Positions 36,501-45,074 of a DNA stretch of 64,000 nt are shown one piece after another (position 1 is the stretch's first letter; every line of letters starts with the position of its first letter). A model generated the notes under the pieces. It had not been told where the DNA came from, did not search any database, and saw nothing but the letters and a program-made list of their open reading frames with translations. Position numbers and translations under genes: made by a program. This stretch comes from CAKAHY01 sp963522175 (GTDB taxonomy: Bacteria > Bacillota > Clostridia > Lachnospirales > Lachnospiraceae): assembly GCA_963522175.1 (NCBI GenBank), contig CAUQXC010000007.1, forward strand, positions 62,001 to 126,000, read 5' to 3'.

Positions 36501-36887
36501 GGCTTCGAGCTTATCCATCAAAGCGTCTACCGTACATACGACTATACCCGAGTCCCACACGGACATTTTTTTCCATGTATCCACTCTTTCTTTAGTGATT
36601 TTATGTCCCGAAACATCCGCAAAAAAGAATAATAAATCCTTGGCGGGATAAAGTATGACATTATCGGAAAAACAGGATATATCCTCGTATAGCTGTCTTG
36701 CCTTGGCCTCGTCATAGCTTATGACAAGCTTCCACTTCTTTTTTTCACTAAGCAGTTCGCTTATAAGATGAGCCTTTCCCGAATCGGTAAGGTCAACTAC
36801 CTTGCAAGGCTTATTTTCTTTTTCGACAAACGTTTCCAACTCCTCATATACTTTAAGCTCGCTCAAGGGGTTTTTAAATATACTCAT
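33561..36887 (-). CDS. mfd: Transcription-repair coupling factor Mfd
   Basis: An 1108-residue translocase that removes RNA polymerase stalled at DNA lesions and recruits UvrA. Domains in order: UvrB-like N-terminal modules, a CarD-like polymerase-interaction domain (near 470-540, IGDYVIHEEHGLGIYRG), the RecG-like helicase with GDVGYGKTEVA and DEEQRFGV, and the C-terminal UvrA-regulating TRCF domain. It follows pth after two bases, the conserved pth-mfd order. Immediately downstream would be spoVT in many spore formers; here hup follows instead. Confidence 0.98.
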   Translation of the reverse strand: MSIFKNPLSELKVYEELETFVEKENKPCKVVDLTDSGKAHLISELLSEKKKWKLVISYDEAKARQLYEDISCFSDNVILYPAKDLLFFFADVSGHKITKERVDTWKKMSVWDSGIVVCTVDALMDKLEAYEKFKSNAIRISEQDSINLEELCKKLVGLGYDRVDEVEGIGQFAVRGGIIDIFPLTGEYPFRVELWGDEIDSIRSFDIVTQRSIETKESLSVYPAKEKELGGSCSFLSYFNKEDSLVFVDEAINVYEKAKQIENEFLDSMEGRLGSGQIEKEDIPELFSADELLEMLEEASCIGLDLLNRRLPGLKTEKTFSIETRVCSSYKNGFERLIEDLKLLKKKKHRVILLTASRTRAKRLADNLREYDLPAFAPEGDEVHEAFPGQILVLYGNLKKGFEYPMLKFSLICESDIYGSIKKKKVKKSEYNTRAIVTLNELNIGDYVIHEEHGLGIYRGIEKIERDGVIKDYLKLEYAENANCYILVTKLNLIQKYASSAGRTPKLNKLGSSDWNKVKIKVKKSVENIARELVELYAKRLNGKGYVYPQDTVWQREFEEMFPFDETGDQLKAIEDVKADMESEKIMDRLICGDVGYGKTEVAIRAAFKAVQEGKQVIYLVPTTILAQQHYNNFVQRMKDFPVRVDLMCRFRSQAEQKKTKEEFKKGLVDIIIGTHRVLSKDIEARNPGLIIIDEEQRFGVTHKEKLKKMRNNIDVLALTATPIPRTLHMSLVGIRDLSVLEEAPIDRLPIQTYVMEYYDETVKEAIKRELARDGQVYYVYNVVNNIEDTVKHLRALIPEANIEFAHGQMPERQLEKIMLNFINGEIDVLVSTTIIETGLDIPNANTMIIHDADRFGLSQLYQLRGRVGRSSRTSYAFMLYKKGKLLTEESAKRLKAIREFTELGSGIKIAMRDLEIRGAGNVLGAEQHGHMEAVGYDLYCKLLNTAIKHLRGEDISTAEFETSVDVAIDAYIPSSYIRNEEIKLEVYKRIVSLENEEDYMDIQDELIDRFGTFPKEVENLLNVAKIKALAHEVYIEELYINKQEIRMIFYKNAKTDPEKIHELMKERKNQLKIKQGERVELSCIYREKNLDFKLIFENTEEIIKKLK

Positions 36888-36889
36888 AA

Positions 36890-37453
36890 CTAAACTCTCT
36901 TATTGTAAATATTCATAGCCTGCTTTTCATCCTCAATAAGAAGCGCAATAGCTTTCACACATTTTTTATACGCCTCGTCCATAATATCTTTTTCTTCTTT
37001 ACCGAAACGTCCAAGCACATGGTCAGCCAAATCATAGCCCTCCGGCTTTTCTCCCACGCCTATTTTTATTCTTGAAAACTCATTGTCTCCCACATGGCTT
37101 ATTATTGATTTTATACCGTTATGCCCTCCGGCACTGCCTTTTAAGCGTATCCTCAACTGCCCGGGCGAAAGGCTTATATCGTCAAACAATACAATAAGGT
37201 CCTCTTTATCAAGCTTATAAAAATCCATCGCGGCTCTTATGCTCTCACCGCTTAAATTCATATAAGTCTGAGGCTTTAAAAGTATAACCTTTTCTCCTCC
37301 TATATAGCCTTTTCCGCACAAAGCCTTATGCTTTTTCTCATTTATTTCTATCTTGTATTCTTTTGCAATTTCATCAATAGCTTTAAAGCCCGCATTATGC
37401 CTGCTTTCTTCATACTCTCTTCCCGGATTTCCCAGTCCTGCAATAATTTTCAT
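36890..37453 (-). CDS. pth: Peptidyl-tRNA hydrolase
   Basis: Cleaves peptidyl-tRNA released by stalled ribosomes. The 187 residues hold the conserved GLGNPGREYEESRHNAGF (Asn9, catalytic His19), FDDISLSPGQLRIRLKGSAGGHNG and the C-terminal DHVLGRF. It is coupled to mfd. A terminator lies directly upstream of its start region, so its promoter must be very close or within that segment. Confidence 0.97.
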   Translation of the reverse strand: MKIIAGLGNPGREYEESRHNAGFKAIDEIAKEYKIEINEKKHKALCGKGYIGGEKVILLKPQTYMNLSGESIRAAMDFYKLDKEDLIVLFDDISLSPGQLRIRLKGSAGGHNGIKSIISHVGDNEFSRIKIGVGEKPEGYDLADHVLGRFGKEEKDIMDEAYKKCVKAIALLIEDEKQAMNIYNKRV

Positions 37454-37468
37454 ATCTTACTCCTAATC

Positions 37469-37503
37469 AAAAAAGCTCCCTTATATTATAAAGGAACTTT
37501 TTT
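37469..37503 (-). terminator. Terminator of the sucrose operon
   Basis: A 16-bp stem with two G-U pairs: AAAAAAGCTCCCTTAT (37469-37484), loop ATT, ATAAAGGAACTTTTTT (37488-37503). On the minus strand it ends in TTTTTT just after the GH32 gene. Confidence 0.9.
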
Positions 37504-37519
37504 GAATTGCTATAGCTTT

Positions 37520-38854
37520 TTAAATTTTATATTTTCTTATAATCAGCTTGGCTTTTCCGTCAAAATCTATTTTCTTGTATTCTTTCGGATACATTCTTGT
37601 ATTTACGTTGTTTTCTCCGTCATTTATAAATATTTCCAAAGACGAAGCATCTATAAGTATCCTCAGCTTTTTCAGCTCTGAAAGCTTGGTATATCTTCTA
37701 CCTCTTCCATAAGCATTATCTATAAAGGACAAAACAAGCTCACCCTTCGCATACCTAAGCTCTACGGTATTAAAAAAGTTGATTTTAAGCTCGCCTGATA
37801 TTTCATCAAGAAAAACATCATAAGCCTTATCGCTTGTTTCAAATACAAACTCACCTGCCATACTCAGTCTCTTAAAGTCCTCAAAAAGGCTGTCATACTC
37901 TCTTGCAGGCAAAATGTAAAGCTTATTGTCGACATTTTTATACTCTCTCATTAAAGTCATGCAATGCTGCCAGCCATACTCCACGGTCGGGCTTGTATAC
38001 AAGGCATCCGGCATGCCGAACCACGCAAGTCCCAGCCTTCTGCCGTCCTTTAAAAATGTCTGAGGTGCATAAAAATCAAAGCCCGTATCAAGCTCTCTGT
38101 ACTCACCCAGCTTGTACTTTCCCCTGAAATCTCCCTCCAAGATAAAATATCCCGCCGAATATTCATTTTGGAAGCTGTATTTTTCATGCTCCACGCCCTG
38201 AGGGGAAAGAACCAAAAACCACGTCTCTCCAAGCTTAAATAAGTCCGGACACTCCCACATATAGCCGAATTTATATTCCGTTTCTATACTGTTTATGTGC
38301 CTCCACTTTCTTAAGTCTTCGCTTTCAAAAATCTCCGCTCTGCCGTTATCTTCCTTTGTTCTTGCCCCCAAAATCATATAATACTTATTTTCATACTCAA
38401 ATACTTTGGGGTCTCTTACATGCAGTGTCAAATCTGCGGGATAGTCCTTATTTTTCAGTATAAGACAGTCCTCTTCTATGTTCATACAATCTCTTGTGAT
38501 TGCTAAAGCCGTATTATGCTGTCTGCCCTCATTTACATAATCATAATCACCGTATTCCTTTACATTTCCGGTATACAGAATGTATAAAAGTCCATCCTTT
38601 TCAATAGCGGAACCTGAATATACGCCGTTTTTCTTCCATGCTTTATCTGGCTTTAAAAATATTCCCATATCCTGCCAATTAAGCATATCCTTACTCTTAT
38701 AATGTCCCCAATACTTAAGTCCGCCATTCACCTGATCCGGTGAATATTGGTAAAAAACATGATATTCTCCCCTAAAAAAACACAAACCGTTAGGGTCGTT
38801 AAGCCAGCCCCTAGGCGGCATTAAATGGTACTTCTGTCTCCATTCGTTATTCAT
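37520..38854 (-). CDS. scrB: Sucrose-6-phosphate hydrolase (GH32)
   Basis: Hydrolyses intracellular sucrose 6-phosphate to glucose 6-phosphate and fructose. The 444 residues lack a signal peptide and show the GH32 catalytic triad: WLNDPNG (nucleophile D20), RDP (D148) and WECPDLF (acid/base E201), then a C-terminal beta-sandwich. Its ATG overlaps the stop of the PTS gene (TAATG). Together with the PTS permease and LacI regulator this forms a standard scr locus. Confidence 0.95.
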   Translation of the reverse strand: MNNEWRQKYHLMPPRGWLNDPNGLCFFRGEYHVFYQYSPDQVNGGLKYWGHYKSKDMLNWQDMGIFLKPDKAWKKNGVYSGSAIEKDGLLYILYTGNVKEYGDYDYVNEGRQHNTALAITRDCMNIEEDCLILKNKDYPADLTLHVRDPKVFEYENKYYMILGARTKEDNGRAEIFESEDLRKWRHINSIETEYKFGYMWECPDLFKLGETWFLVLSPQGVEHEKYSFQNEYSAGYFILEGDFRGKYKLGEYRELDTGFDFYAPQTFLKDGRRLGLAWFGMPDALYTSPTVEYGWQHCMTLMREYKNVDNKLYILPAREYDSLFEDFKRLSMAGEFVFETSDKAYDVFLDEISGELKINFFNTVELRYAKGELVLSFIDNAYGRGRRYTKLSELKKLRILIDASSLEIFINDGENNVNTRMYPKEYKKIDFDGKAKLIIRKYKI

Positions 38855-40776
38855 TATGTATTCTTTATCCTCATTATTTCCACATTTTCTTTAACTGTTT
38901 TATTTTTGCTTACCTCTATATCCGAATAATCAAAGCTGTTTGTAATAATTACAGGAGTCACAACGGGATATCCCGCTTCTTTAATAGCGGCTATATCAAA
39001 GCCCAACAGTTCATCACCTTTTTTAACTCTGTCTCCCGTGTTAATCTTAGCCGTATAATGTTTTCCGTTAAGCTCTACCGTATTGACACCGACATGTATT
39101 ATAAGCTCGGGACCTTTGTCAAGCTTTATCCCTACCGCATGCCCCATAAGCGCAACTATCGTTCCGTTATCCGGAGCATACACCATGCCCTTTGTCGGCA
39201 TTATCGCAATCGTTTTTCCAAGTACACCGGCTATAAATGTCGGATCCCCCGTTTCCTCCACGCTCACAATCTCTCCCTCCAAAGGAGATGTGATAACAAT
39301 ATCACCCTTTACTTCTTCTTTATTTCCGTCTTTACCGGACTCTTCTTTTTCCTGTGCGGGTGTCATTTCCTTTTGACCTCCGAGCTTTGCATCTATAAGC
39401 GAGGACGGAGTTATCACCCACGAAATTCCGAATGCCGCCGCAAAAGAAATAATAAATAGCAGTACATACATAAGCGGTTTGTTAAGGAATAAAAGTATTC
39501 CGAAAATTCCCGTTACTCCCGTTCCGCTTGCTCCCATACCGGTTACGGATGCAAAGATTGCACCTACGACTCCGCCTATGCAGCCTGCTATAAAAGGTCT
39601 TACAAATCGCAAGTTTACACCGAAAATCGCCGGTTCCGTTATTCCGAGGAGTGCCGAAAATCCGGACGGATAGCAAAGACTTCTAATCTTTTTATCCTTT
39701 GTCTTGACACCTACGGCTATACATGCGGCTCCCTGAGCTATGTTTACCGCCGAAGCCAAAGGTAACCAATAGGTAACTCCGAATTTCGCAATCTGTCCGA
39801 GGTCTATGATCGTGTACATATGGTGTATACCCATAACAACCGTCGGAGCATATAAAAGTCCCATTACAAAAGAGCCTATGCCGAAAGGAATTGCTATAAG
39901 CTGCTGCACTCCGTTTATTACAAGATTTTCTATGTAAACAAATACAGGTCCTATAACGGAAAGCGCAAAATAACCCGCCACAAATACCGATACGAGCGGA
40001 GTTACAAATAAATCAAGCATAGCCGGTACAATCTTATGCAGTTTTTTCTCTATGGTGCTCATAAACCATACTGAAATCATTATCGGAATAACATGCCCCT
40101 GATAGCCGACCATATCCACACTGTACAAGCCGAACCAAACGGGCTGAGTGGCTTTTACTCCTTCCGTTGCTACGGTCCACGCATTTTGAAGGCTCGGATG
40201 TATCATTATCATACCTATTACCGCACCCAAATACTGATTTCCGCCAAACACCTTAGCCGCCGAAAAACCGATCAATATAGGCAAAAATGTATACGCCGTG
40301 TTTGAAAAAATATTTGCAAACACATATATGGAGTTGCTACTGTCTATAGGCAAAATCCGGTTATTCACCATATATTCGAGAGCATTCATTATTCCCATTA
40401 AAAAACCGCTGGCAACAATGGCAGGGATTATAGGCACAAAAATATCTCCGAGTATCTTTATAAGTCTTTGGAATACGTTTACATTCGCAGCGGCGGCAGC
40501 CTTCGCCTCTTCCTTTGAAGCCGCTTTTATTCCTCCCTGCGAGATAAACTCATCATAAACCTTATTCACGACTCCCGTTCCGAAAATAATCTGAAGCTGC
40601 CCTTGAGCTTCAAATACTCCCTTAACCCCTTCAATATTATCAAGGGTATTTTTGTCCGCTTTTTTATTGTCCGCTATAACAAGTCTCAATCTGGTAGCAC
40701 AATGTGCAGCCGAAACTATGTTCTCGCTGCCACCTACAGCTTCCAATACTTCTTTTGCCGATTTAGCATAATCCAT
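38854..40776 (-). CDS. scrA: Sucrose-type PTS transporter EIIBCA
   Basis: Imports and phosphorylates a beta-fructoside, most likely sucrose. The 640 residues hold EIIB (Cys26 in AAHCATRLRL), the EIIC membrane domain (about 100-460) and a C-terminal glucose-type EIIA (phospho-His561 in GPELIIHVGVNTV, about 495-640). Having EIIA fused makes the protein independent of a separate glucose EIIA. RBS GGAGG. The promoter and operator are visible upstream. Trehalose is the main alternative substrate, but the GH32 partner favours sucrose. Confidence 0.93.
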   Translation of the reverse strand: MDYAKSAKEVLEAVGGSENIVSAAHCATRLRLVIADNKKADKNTLDNIEGVKGVFEAQGQLQIIFGTGVVNKVYDEFISQGGIKAASKEEAKAAAAANVNVFQRLIKILGDIFVPIIPAIVASGFLMGIMNALEYMVNNRILPIDSSNSIYVFANIFSNTAYTFLPILIGFSAAKVFGGNQYLGAVIGMIMIHPSLQNAWTVATEGVKATQPVWFGLYSVDMVGYQGHVIPIMISVWFMSTIEKKLHKIVPAMLDLFVTPLVSVFVAGYFALSVIGPVFVYIENLVINGVQQLIAIPFGIGSFVMGLLYAPTVVMGIHHMYTIIDLGQIAKFGVTYWLPLASAVNIAQGAACIAVGVKTKDKKIRSLCYPSGFSALLGITEPAIFGVNLRFVRPFIAGCIGGVVGAIFASVTGMGASGTGVTGIFGILLFLNKPLMYVLLFIISFAAAFGISWVITPSSLIDAKLGGQKEMTPAQEKEESGKDGNKEEVKGDIVITSPLEGEIVSVEETGDPTFIAGVLGKTIAIMPTKGMVYAPDNGTIVALMGHAVGIKLDKGPELIIHVGVNTVELNGKHYTAKINTGDRVKKGDELLGFDIAAIKEAGYPVVTPVIITNSFDYSDIEVSKNKTVKENVEIMRIKNT

Positions 40777-40839
40777 TATTTACCTCCTTGGTGATTTTTA
40801 TGACGGAACATTACCTTAGCCTCAAGTAATCCTCAGTCT

Positions 40840-40853
40840 TGGTATCGGTTTCA
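40840..40853 (-). promoter_or_regulatory. Operator-like site (LacI-family / cre-like) of the sucrose operon
   Basis: Read on the minus strand, TGAAACCGATACCA has the TGAAACCG half-site of LacI-family operators and differs from the catabolite cre consensus (TGWAANCGNTNWCA) at one position. It sits just downstream of the predicted start of transcription, where a bound repressor would block elongation. It could be read by the local LacI-type protein, by CcpA, or by both. Confidence 0.5.
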
Positions 40854-40862
40854 TATACCCTA

Positions 40863-40891
40863 ATAATAGCCCTATAATAGAATAAAGTAAA
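40863..40891 (-). promoter_or_regulatory. Promoter of scrA-scrB
   Basis: Minus strand: TTTACT (40891-40886), 17-base spacer, TATTAT (40868-40863). The start would be near 40856. Confidence 0.5.
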
Positions 40892-40949
40892 TATAAAACC
40901 TCCGCTTTATGTGGATTTTTATACTTACTTTACTCCGTCTCTTACTTTA

Positions 40950-41936
40950 CTATACTATTTGTTTGTTTCTGCTTGTTTCCCTAAGCACGGGGCTGCAATT
41001 TATCTTCATTTCCATGGTCGTAACATCTCTTCCCTGGATAAGTCTTATGAGCATCTTCGCAGCTTCCTTTCCTGCCGTTTTATAAGGAAGATGAACACTC
41101 GTAAGCTTAGGGGTAACAATATTTCCGACATTGGTATCACCCATTCCCACAACCTGTATATCTCTCGGAATCGTTCTGCCCGTGCTCTTTATATATTCAA
41201 TCGCACCTAAAGCCAGATTATCCGTAGCACACACTATGGTATCTATGGTATCATCCTCTTCCAGAAGCTCCTTACACGCCCTCCTGCCCGATTCCATCAG
41301 GAAATCGACAGTTTTGTTTGAAACTTTAAAGTCTCCCTTCTCTATGGCCGCCTTGAAACCGTTGTATCTGTCGGCTCCCACCGCCTTGTCTCTTTTACTT
41401 ACACCTATATATCCTATATTTTTTACATTGTCGGATATACTGTGCACAAGCTCTCTCATCGCATCGTAATCGTTAAAATACACACATGCCTGTCCTACCA
41501 GCTGCTGTGCTAAAACCACAATAGGTATTTTACACTCTTTTATCGCCTTTTTATGTGCAGCGCTGATTACGGTTCCAATTAAAATTATGCCGTCAACATT
41601 GTACTGAGTTAAGGTTTTCAGATAACTTAATTCTTCAAGTTCGTCATTTGCCGTATCCGCAAGTAACAGCTTGTGTCCGGTTTTGGAAAACTCACTGCTT
41701 ATACCCTCAACCATTCTGGATATGCTCTCGGAACTTATCTTCGGAATAATAACACCGACCATACCGGTTTTCTTAGTCCTCAAAGTTCTCGCCTGAGAAT
41801 TAGGTTTAAACCCTGTTTGCTCTATAATCTTACTGATAATATCTCTTTTTTCACTACTAACATAGCCACCATTTAAAAATCTTGATACTGTAGCTTTTGA
41901 TACTCCCGCCATGAATGCTATATCATTTATTGTCAT
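40950..41936 (-). CDS. scrR: LacI-family repressor of the sucrose operon
   Basis: A 328-residue regulator: N-terminal LacI helix-turn-helix (TINDIAFMAGVSKATVSRFL, with the hinge helix after) and a periplasmic-binding-like sensor domain (about 60-328). It lies directly upstream of scrAB on the same strand but with a separate 170-base intergenic promoter region between, so it probably represses scrAB from there. The ligand is presumably a sucrose or fructose derivative. The call of ScrR rests on location. Confidence 0.88.
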   Translation of the reverse strand: MTINDIAFMAGVSKATVSRFLNGGYVSSEKRDIISKIIEQTGFKPNSQARTLRTKKTGMVGVIIPKISSESISRMVEGISSEFSKTGHKLLLADTANDELEELSYLKTLTQYNVDGIILIGTVISAAHKKAIKECKIPIVVLAQQLVGQACVYFNDYDAMRELVHSISDNVKNIGYIGVSKRDKAVGADRYNGFKAAIEKGDFKVSNKTVDFLMESGRRACKELLEEDDTIDTIVCATDNLALGAIEYIKSTGRTIPRDIQVVGMGDTNVGNIVTPKLTSVHLPYKTAGKEAAKMLIRLIQGRDVTTMEMKINCSPVLRETSRNKQIV

Positions 41937-42044
41937 TCTTCTTCTCCTAGTCTCTTACAAGTAATCATAATATAAATTTTTAGTCTATTTTGGTAAATCT
42001 ATTATTGTAAATCTAAAAAATCAGTTAAAACACTATAAAACCTC

Positions 42045-42089
42045 AAGAGCCGGAGCCTACAATATACACATACTGCAAGCCCGGCTCTT
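42045..42089 (-). terminator. Probable terminator after spoVG
   Basis: AAGAGCCGG (42045-42053) pairs perfectly with CCGGCTCTT (42081-42089) around a 27-base loop. On the minus strand the stem is followed by GAGGTTTTA, a weak U-tract. Confidence 0.55.
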
Positions 42090-42143
42090 TATTACTATCA
42101 AAGTTTACATCCTTTAATATAAAACTGTACTTCTTCTGTAGCC

Positions 42144-42422
42144 TTATACACTTACAGCAGCTTCTTCAAGTACGGTAGTTTTATACTTATCTATGATAAT
42201 TTTTTGCATACCCTCTCTTGTCTGTGAATTGATCGGATGGGCAATGTCCCTGTACTCGCCGTCTGAAGCCATACGGCTCGGCATTGCTATAAAGAGCCCT
42301 TTATCTCCTTCAATAACCTTTATATCATGTACCACAAACTCATTGTCTATAGTAACAGATACAACTGCTTTCATTTTTCCCTCTTTATCGATACATCTTA
42401 CTCTTACATCTGTTATTTGCAT
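42144..42422 (-). CDS. spoVG: SpoVG family regulator
   Basis: A 92-residue protein with the SpoVG core (MQITDVRVRCIDKEGKMKAV, then FVVHDIKVIEG, then GLFIAMPSRMASDGEYRDIA). SpoVG is a site-specific nucleic-acid-binding regulator found in sporulating and non-sporulating Firmicutes, affecting division, capsule and metabolism. The ATG at 42422 follows GGAGAGG directly; a longer in-frame start lies inside glgD and lacks an RBS. The gene begins 25 bases after glgD, so it is likely co-transcribed with the glycogen genes. Confidence 0.92.
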   Translation of the reverse strand: MQITDVRVRCIDKEGKMKAVVSVTIDNEFVVHDIKVIEGDKGLFIAMPSRMASDGEYRDIAHPINSQTREGMQKIIIDKYKTTVLEEAAVSV

Positions 42423-42447
42423 ACCTCTCCCCCATTTTATACATCTT

Positions 42448-43569
42448 TTAAAGTGTATACCTTTCATTTTTTTCAATAACTACCTTGATATTATCGGCAT
42501 CTCCAATATGCGTTGTGTTTGCTCTGATGGTATCACGGCTTTCAACTATACAATTTTCTATAACCGTATTGTCACCTATGTAAACATCGTTTAATATAAC
42601 CGAGTTACGGATTATACAGTTATTTCCAATGTATACCTTTTTAAATATCAGAGAATTTTCCACTCTGCCGTTCACTATACAGCCGCTGGAAACAAGGGAA
42701 TTCTTAACCTCTGCTCCCGGGTTATACTTCGCCGGTGGCAAATCATCTATTTTTGAATATATACTCGGATATTCACCGAAGAAATAATCTCTCACCTCTT
42801 TTTTCAAAAAGTCCATATTGGTTTTGTAATAGGACTCCACGGATGCGATATTGTTCCAATAGGTTTCCATCTTATATGCATATATTCTTTTAAGGTTTTT
42901 ATACCTTATGAGTATATCTCTTACAAAGTCGTATCTGTCCTCAGCTATACAGCGCTCAATAAGTTCAATGAGCTGCCTTCTTCTGATGACATATATTCCG
43001 CAGGAGATATTGTTGGCTTCCGACAACATAGGCTTTTCTTCAAAGTTTGTTATCCTTCCGTCATCGTCGATGGAAACAACTCCGAATCTTGTCATGTCGT
43101 CACTGTCATTTGCCTTACGGCAAACCACTGTTATATCAGCCTTCTTATTTATATGATACTCCAAAACTTTATTATAATCAAGCTTATATACTCCGTCGCC
43201 TGCTGCTATTATAACATAAGGTTCGTGAGAATTCTTTAAAAATGTTAAGTTTTGATATAAAGCATCGGCTGTACCTCTGTACCAGTCAGAGTTTGTAGCC
43301 GTTATCGTAGGCGTAAAAACAAACAAGCCTCCTTGCTTTCTTCCGAAATCCCACCATTTAGAAGAGCTCAAATGTTCATTTAACGACCTTGAATTATACT
43401 GAGTAAAAACCGCAACCTTCTGAATATGAGAATTGCTCATATTACTTAATGCAAAGTCTATACTTCTGAAGCTACCCGCTATAGGCATAGCCGAAATTGC
43501 TCTTTTATTTGATAACTCCCTCATCCTTTTGGAGTTACCGCCTGCCAAGATAATACCTACCGCTCTCAT
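42448..43569 (-). CDS. glgD: ADP-glucose pyrophosphorylase-like subunit GlgD
   Basis: A 373-residue nucleotidyltransferase-fold protein with a C-terminal left-handed beta-helix. The N-terminus (GIILAGGNSKRMRELSNKRA) is a degenerate version of the catalytic signature in GlgC, as is usual for GlgD. In other Firmicutes GlgD is a weak or inactive partner that boosts GlgC. It overlaps glgC by four bases (ATGA), implying 1:1 production. Confidence 0.93.
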   Translation of the reverse strand: MRAVGIILAGGNSKRMRELSNKRAISAMPIAGSFRSIDFALSNMSNSHIQKVAVFTQYNSRSLNEHLSSSKWWDFGRKQGGLFVFTPTITATNSDWYRGTADALYQNLTFLKNSHEPYVIIAAGDGVYKLDYNKVLEYHINKKADITVVCRKANDSDDMTRFGVVSIDDDGRITNFEEKPMLSEANNISCGIYVIRRRQLIELIERCIAEDRYDFVRDILIRYKNLKRIYAYKMETYWNNIASVESYYKTNMDFLKKEVRDYFFGEYPSIYSKIDDLPPAKYNPGAEVKNSLVSSGCIVNGRVENSLIFKKVYIGNNCIIRNSVILNDVYIGDNTVIENCIVESRDTIRANTTHIGDADNIKVVIEKNERYTL

Positions 43570-44843
43570 CTGCCGCCACCTGCCTTTATTACATATCCGC
43601 CACTTTGAAGTTCTCCGTTTTCATAATCACCGGAAAGAGTTTCGCCCATTATAGCTGTGTTTTTTCCGATTTTTACGCCGTCCGGTACAGTAGTTTTTTC
43701 TCCTATAACCGCAATCTCGCAATTATATACCTTAGGGTCATATAGGCTTTCCCTATACTCTCCCTCTCCTATACGACAATTCTTGCCTATAACGCTGTAT
43801 TCCGCCACAATCGCCTTTTCCAAATAGGAATTTTCACCTATAACGGTTCCCGTCATGATTATTGAATCCTTCACCACAGCTCCGGCTTCGACGGTCACTC
43901 CCGCTCCGATAACGGAGTTAATGACACTGCCGTATATACTTGCGCCTTCTCCTATGATGCTTTTTTCAACATTTGAAGTTCCCGCCAGATACTGAGGCGG
44001 TATGATGTCCGACTTTGTAAATATTCTCCAGTATTCCTCATACAGGTTAAACTCAGGAATAATATCAATAAGCTCCATATTGGCTTCCCAATATGTGGAA
44101 AGCGTTCCGACATCTTTCCAATAGCCGTTATATTCATACGCAAAAACCCTGCTGCCTTCCTTCTCGTGAACGTAAGGAATAATATGCTTACCGAAATCGC
44201 AACCCGGCTCATCAGAAAGCTTTATAAGCGCTTCCTTCAAAACCTCCCATTTAAAAATATAAATTCCCATAGATGCAAGATTGCTTCTCGGCTTTTCGGG
44301 TTTTTCTTCAAACTCCGTAATTCTGTTGTTTTCATCGGTAATAACTATACCGAATCTTGAAGCCTCTTCCATAGGAACAGGCATCGACGCTATGGTTATG
44401 TCCGCTTTGTTGGCCTTGTGGTAATCAAGCATTACCTCATAGTCCATCTTGTATATATGGTCTCCCGACAATATGAGTACATACTCCGGATTATAGTTCT
44501 CCATGTACTCAAGGTTCTGATATATGGCATTTGCCGTCCCTGTATACCAGTCGCTCCCCTTGGAATTTTCATAGGGCGACAAAATCGTAACCCCTCCAAC
44601 GTTTCTGTCAAGATCCCACGGTATACCTATACCGATGTGTGCATTCAATCTCAATGGTTGATACTGCGTAAGTACACCTACCGTATCGATTCCTGAGTTA
44701 ATGCAATTACTTAGAGGAAAATCTATAATTCTGTATTTTCCTCCGAACGATACCGCCGGTTTCGCAACTTTTTGTGTAAGTACTCCAAGTCGACTTCCTT
44801 GCCCCCCTGCCAATAGCATCGCAATCATTTCTTTCTTGATCAT
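43566..44843 (-). CDS. glgC: Glucose-1-phosphate adenylyltransferase
   Basis: Makes ADP-glucose from glucose 1-phosphate and ATP, the first committed step of glycogen synthesis. The 425 residues hold the intact signature LLAGGQGSRLGVLT, GGKYRIIDFPLSNCINSG and the C-terminal beta-helix. RBS GAGGTGAG. It is first in glgC-glgD-spoVG. The glycogen synthase and branching enzyme genes are not in the window. Confidence 0.96.
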   Translation of the reverse strand: MIKKEMIAMLLAGGQGSRLGVLTQKVAKPAVSFGGKYRIIDFPLSNCINSGIDTVGVLTQYQPLRLNAHIGIGIPWDLDRNVGGVTILSPYENSKGSDWYTGTANAIYQNLEYMENYNPEYVLILSGDHIYKMDYEVMLDYHKANKADITIASMPVPMEEASRFGIVITDENNRITEFEEKPEKPRSNLASMGIYIFKWEVLKEALIKLSDEPGCDFGKHIIPYVHEKEGSRVFAYEYNGYWKDVGTLSTYWEANMELIDIIPEFNLYEEYWRIFTKSDIIPPQYLAGTSNVEKSIIGEGASIYGSVINSVIGAGVTVEAGAVVKDSIIMTGTVIGENSYLEKAIVAEYSVIGKNCRIGEGEYRESLYDPKVYNCEIAVIGEKTTVPDGVKIGKNTAIMGETLSGDYENGELQSGGYVIKAGGGR

Positions 44844-45074
44844 GTTCTCACCTCGCAGTAAAAAAGTAGCATAAAACTAATATAAGTTCCATTGAATAGT
44901 ACTTTGATTATAGCATATCTTTTAGTTAATGTGAATAATTTATTTTATTTTTGTAATTTTTTATTGTGAACTTTATAAGTATATTTCTTTACCTAATATA
45001 TGTCGATTTTATGCGTATTTTATGTTATAATGTAATTTATTTAATTTACAATACGAAATATGTAAGGAGACTAT

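Noticed and set aside
44844..45074. T-box riboswitch before asnS
   Set aside because: No specifier stem, no GGTGG-type antiterminator element and no terminator hairpin are visible; the 231 bases hold only divergent promoters.
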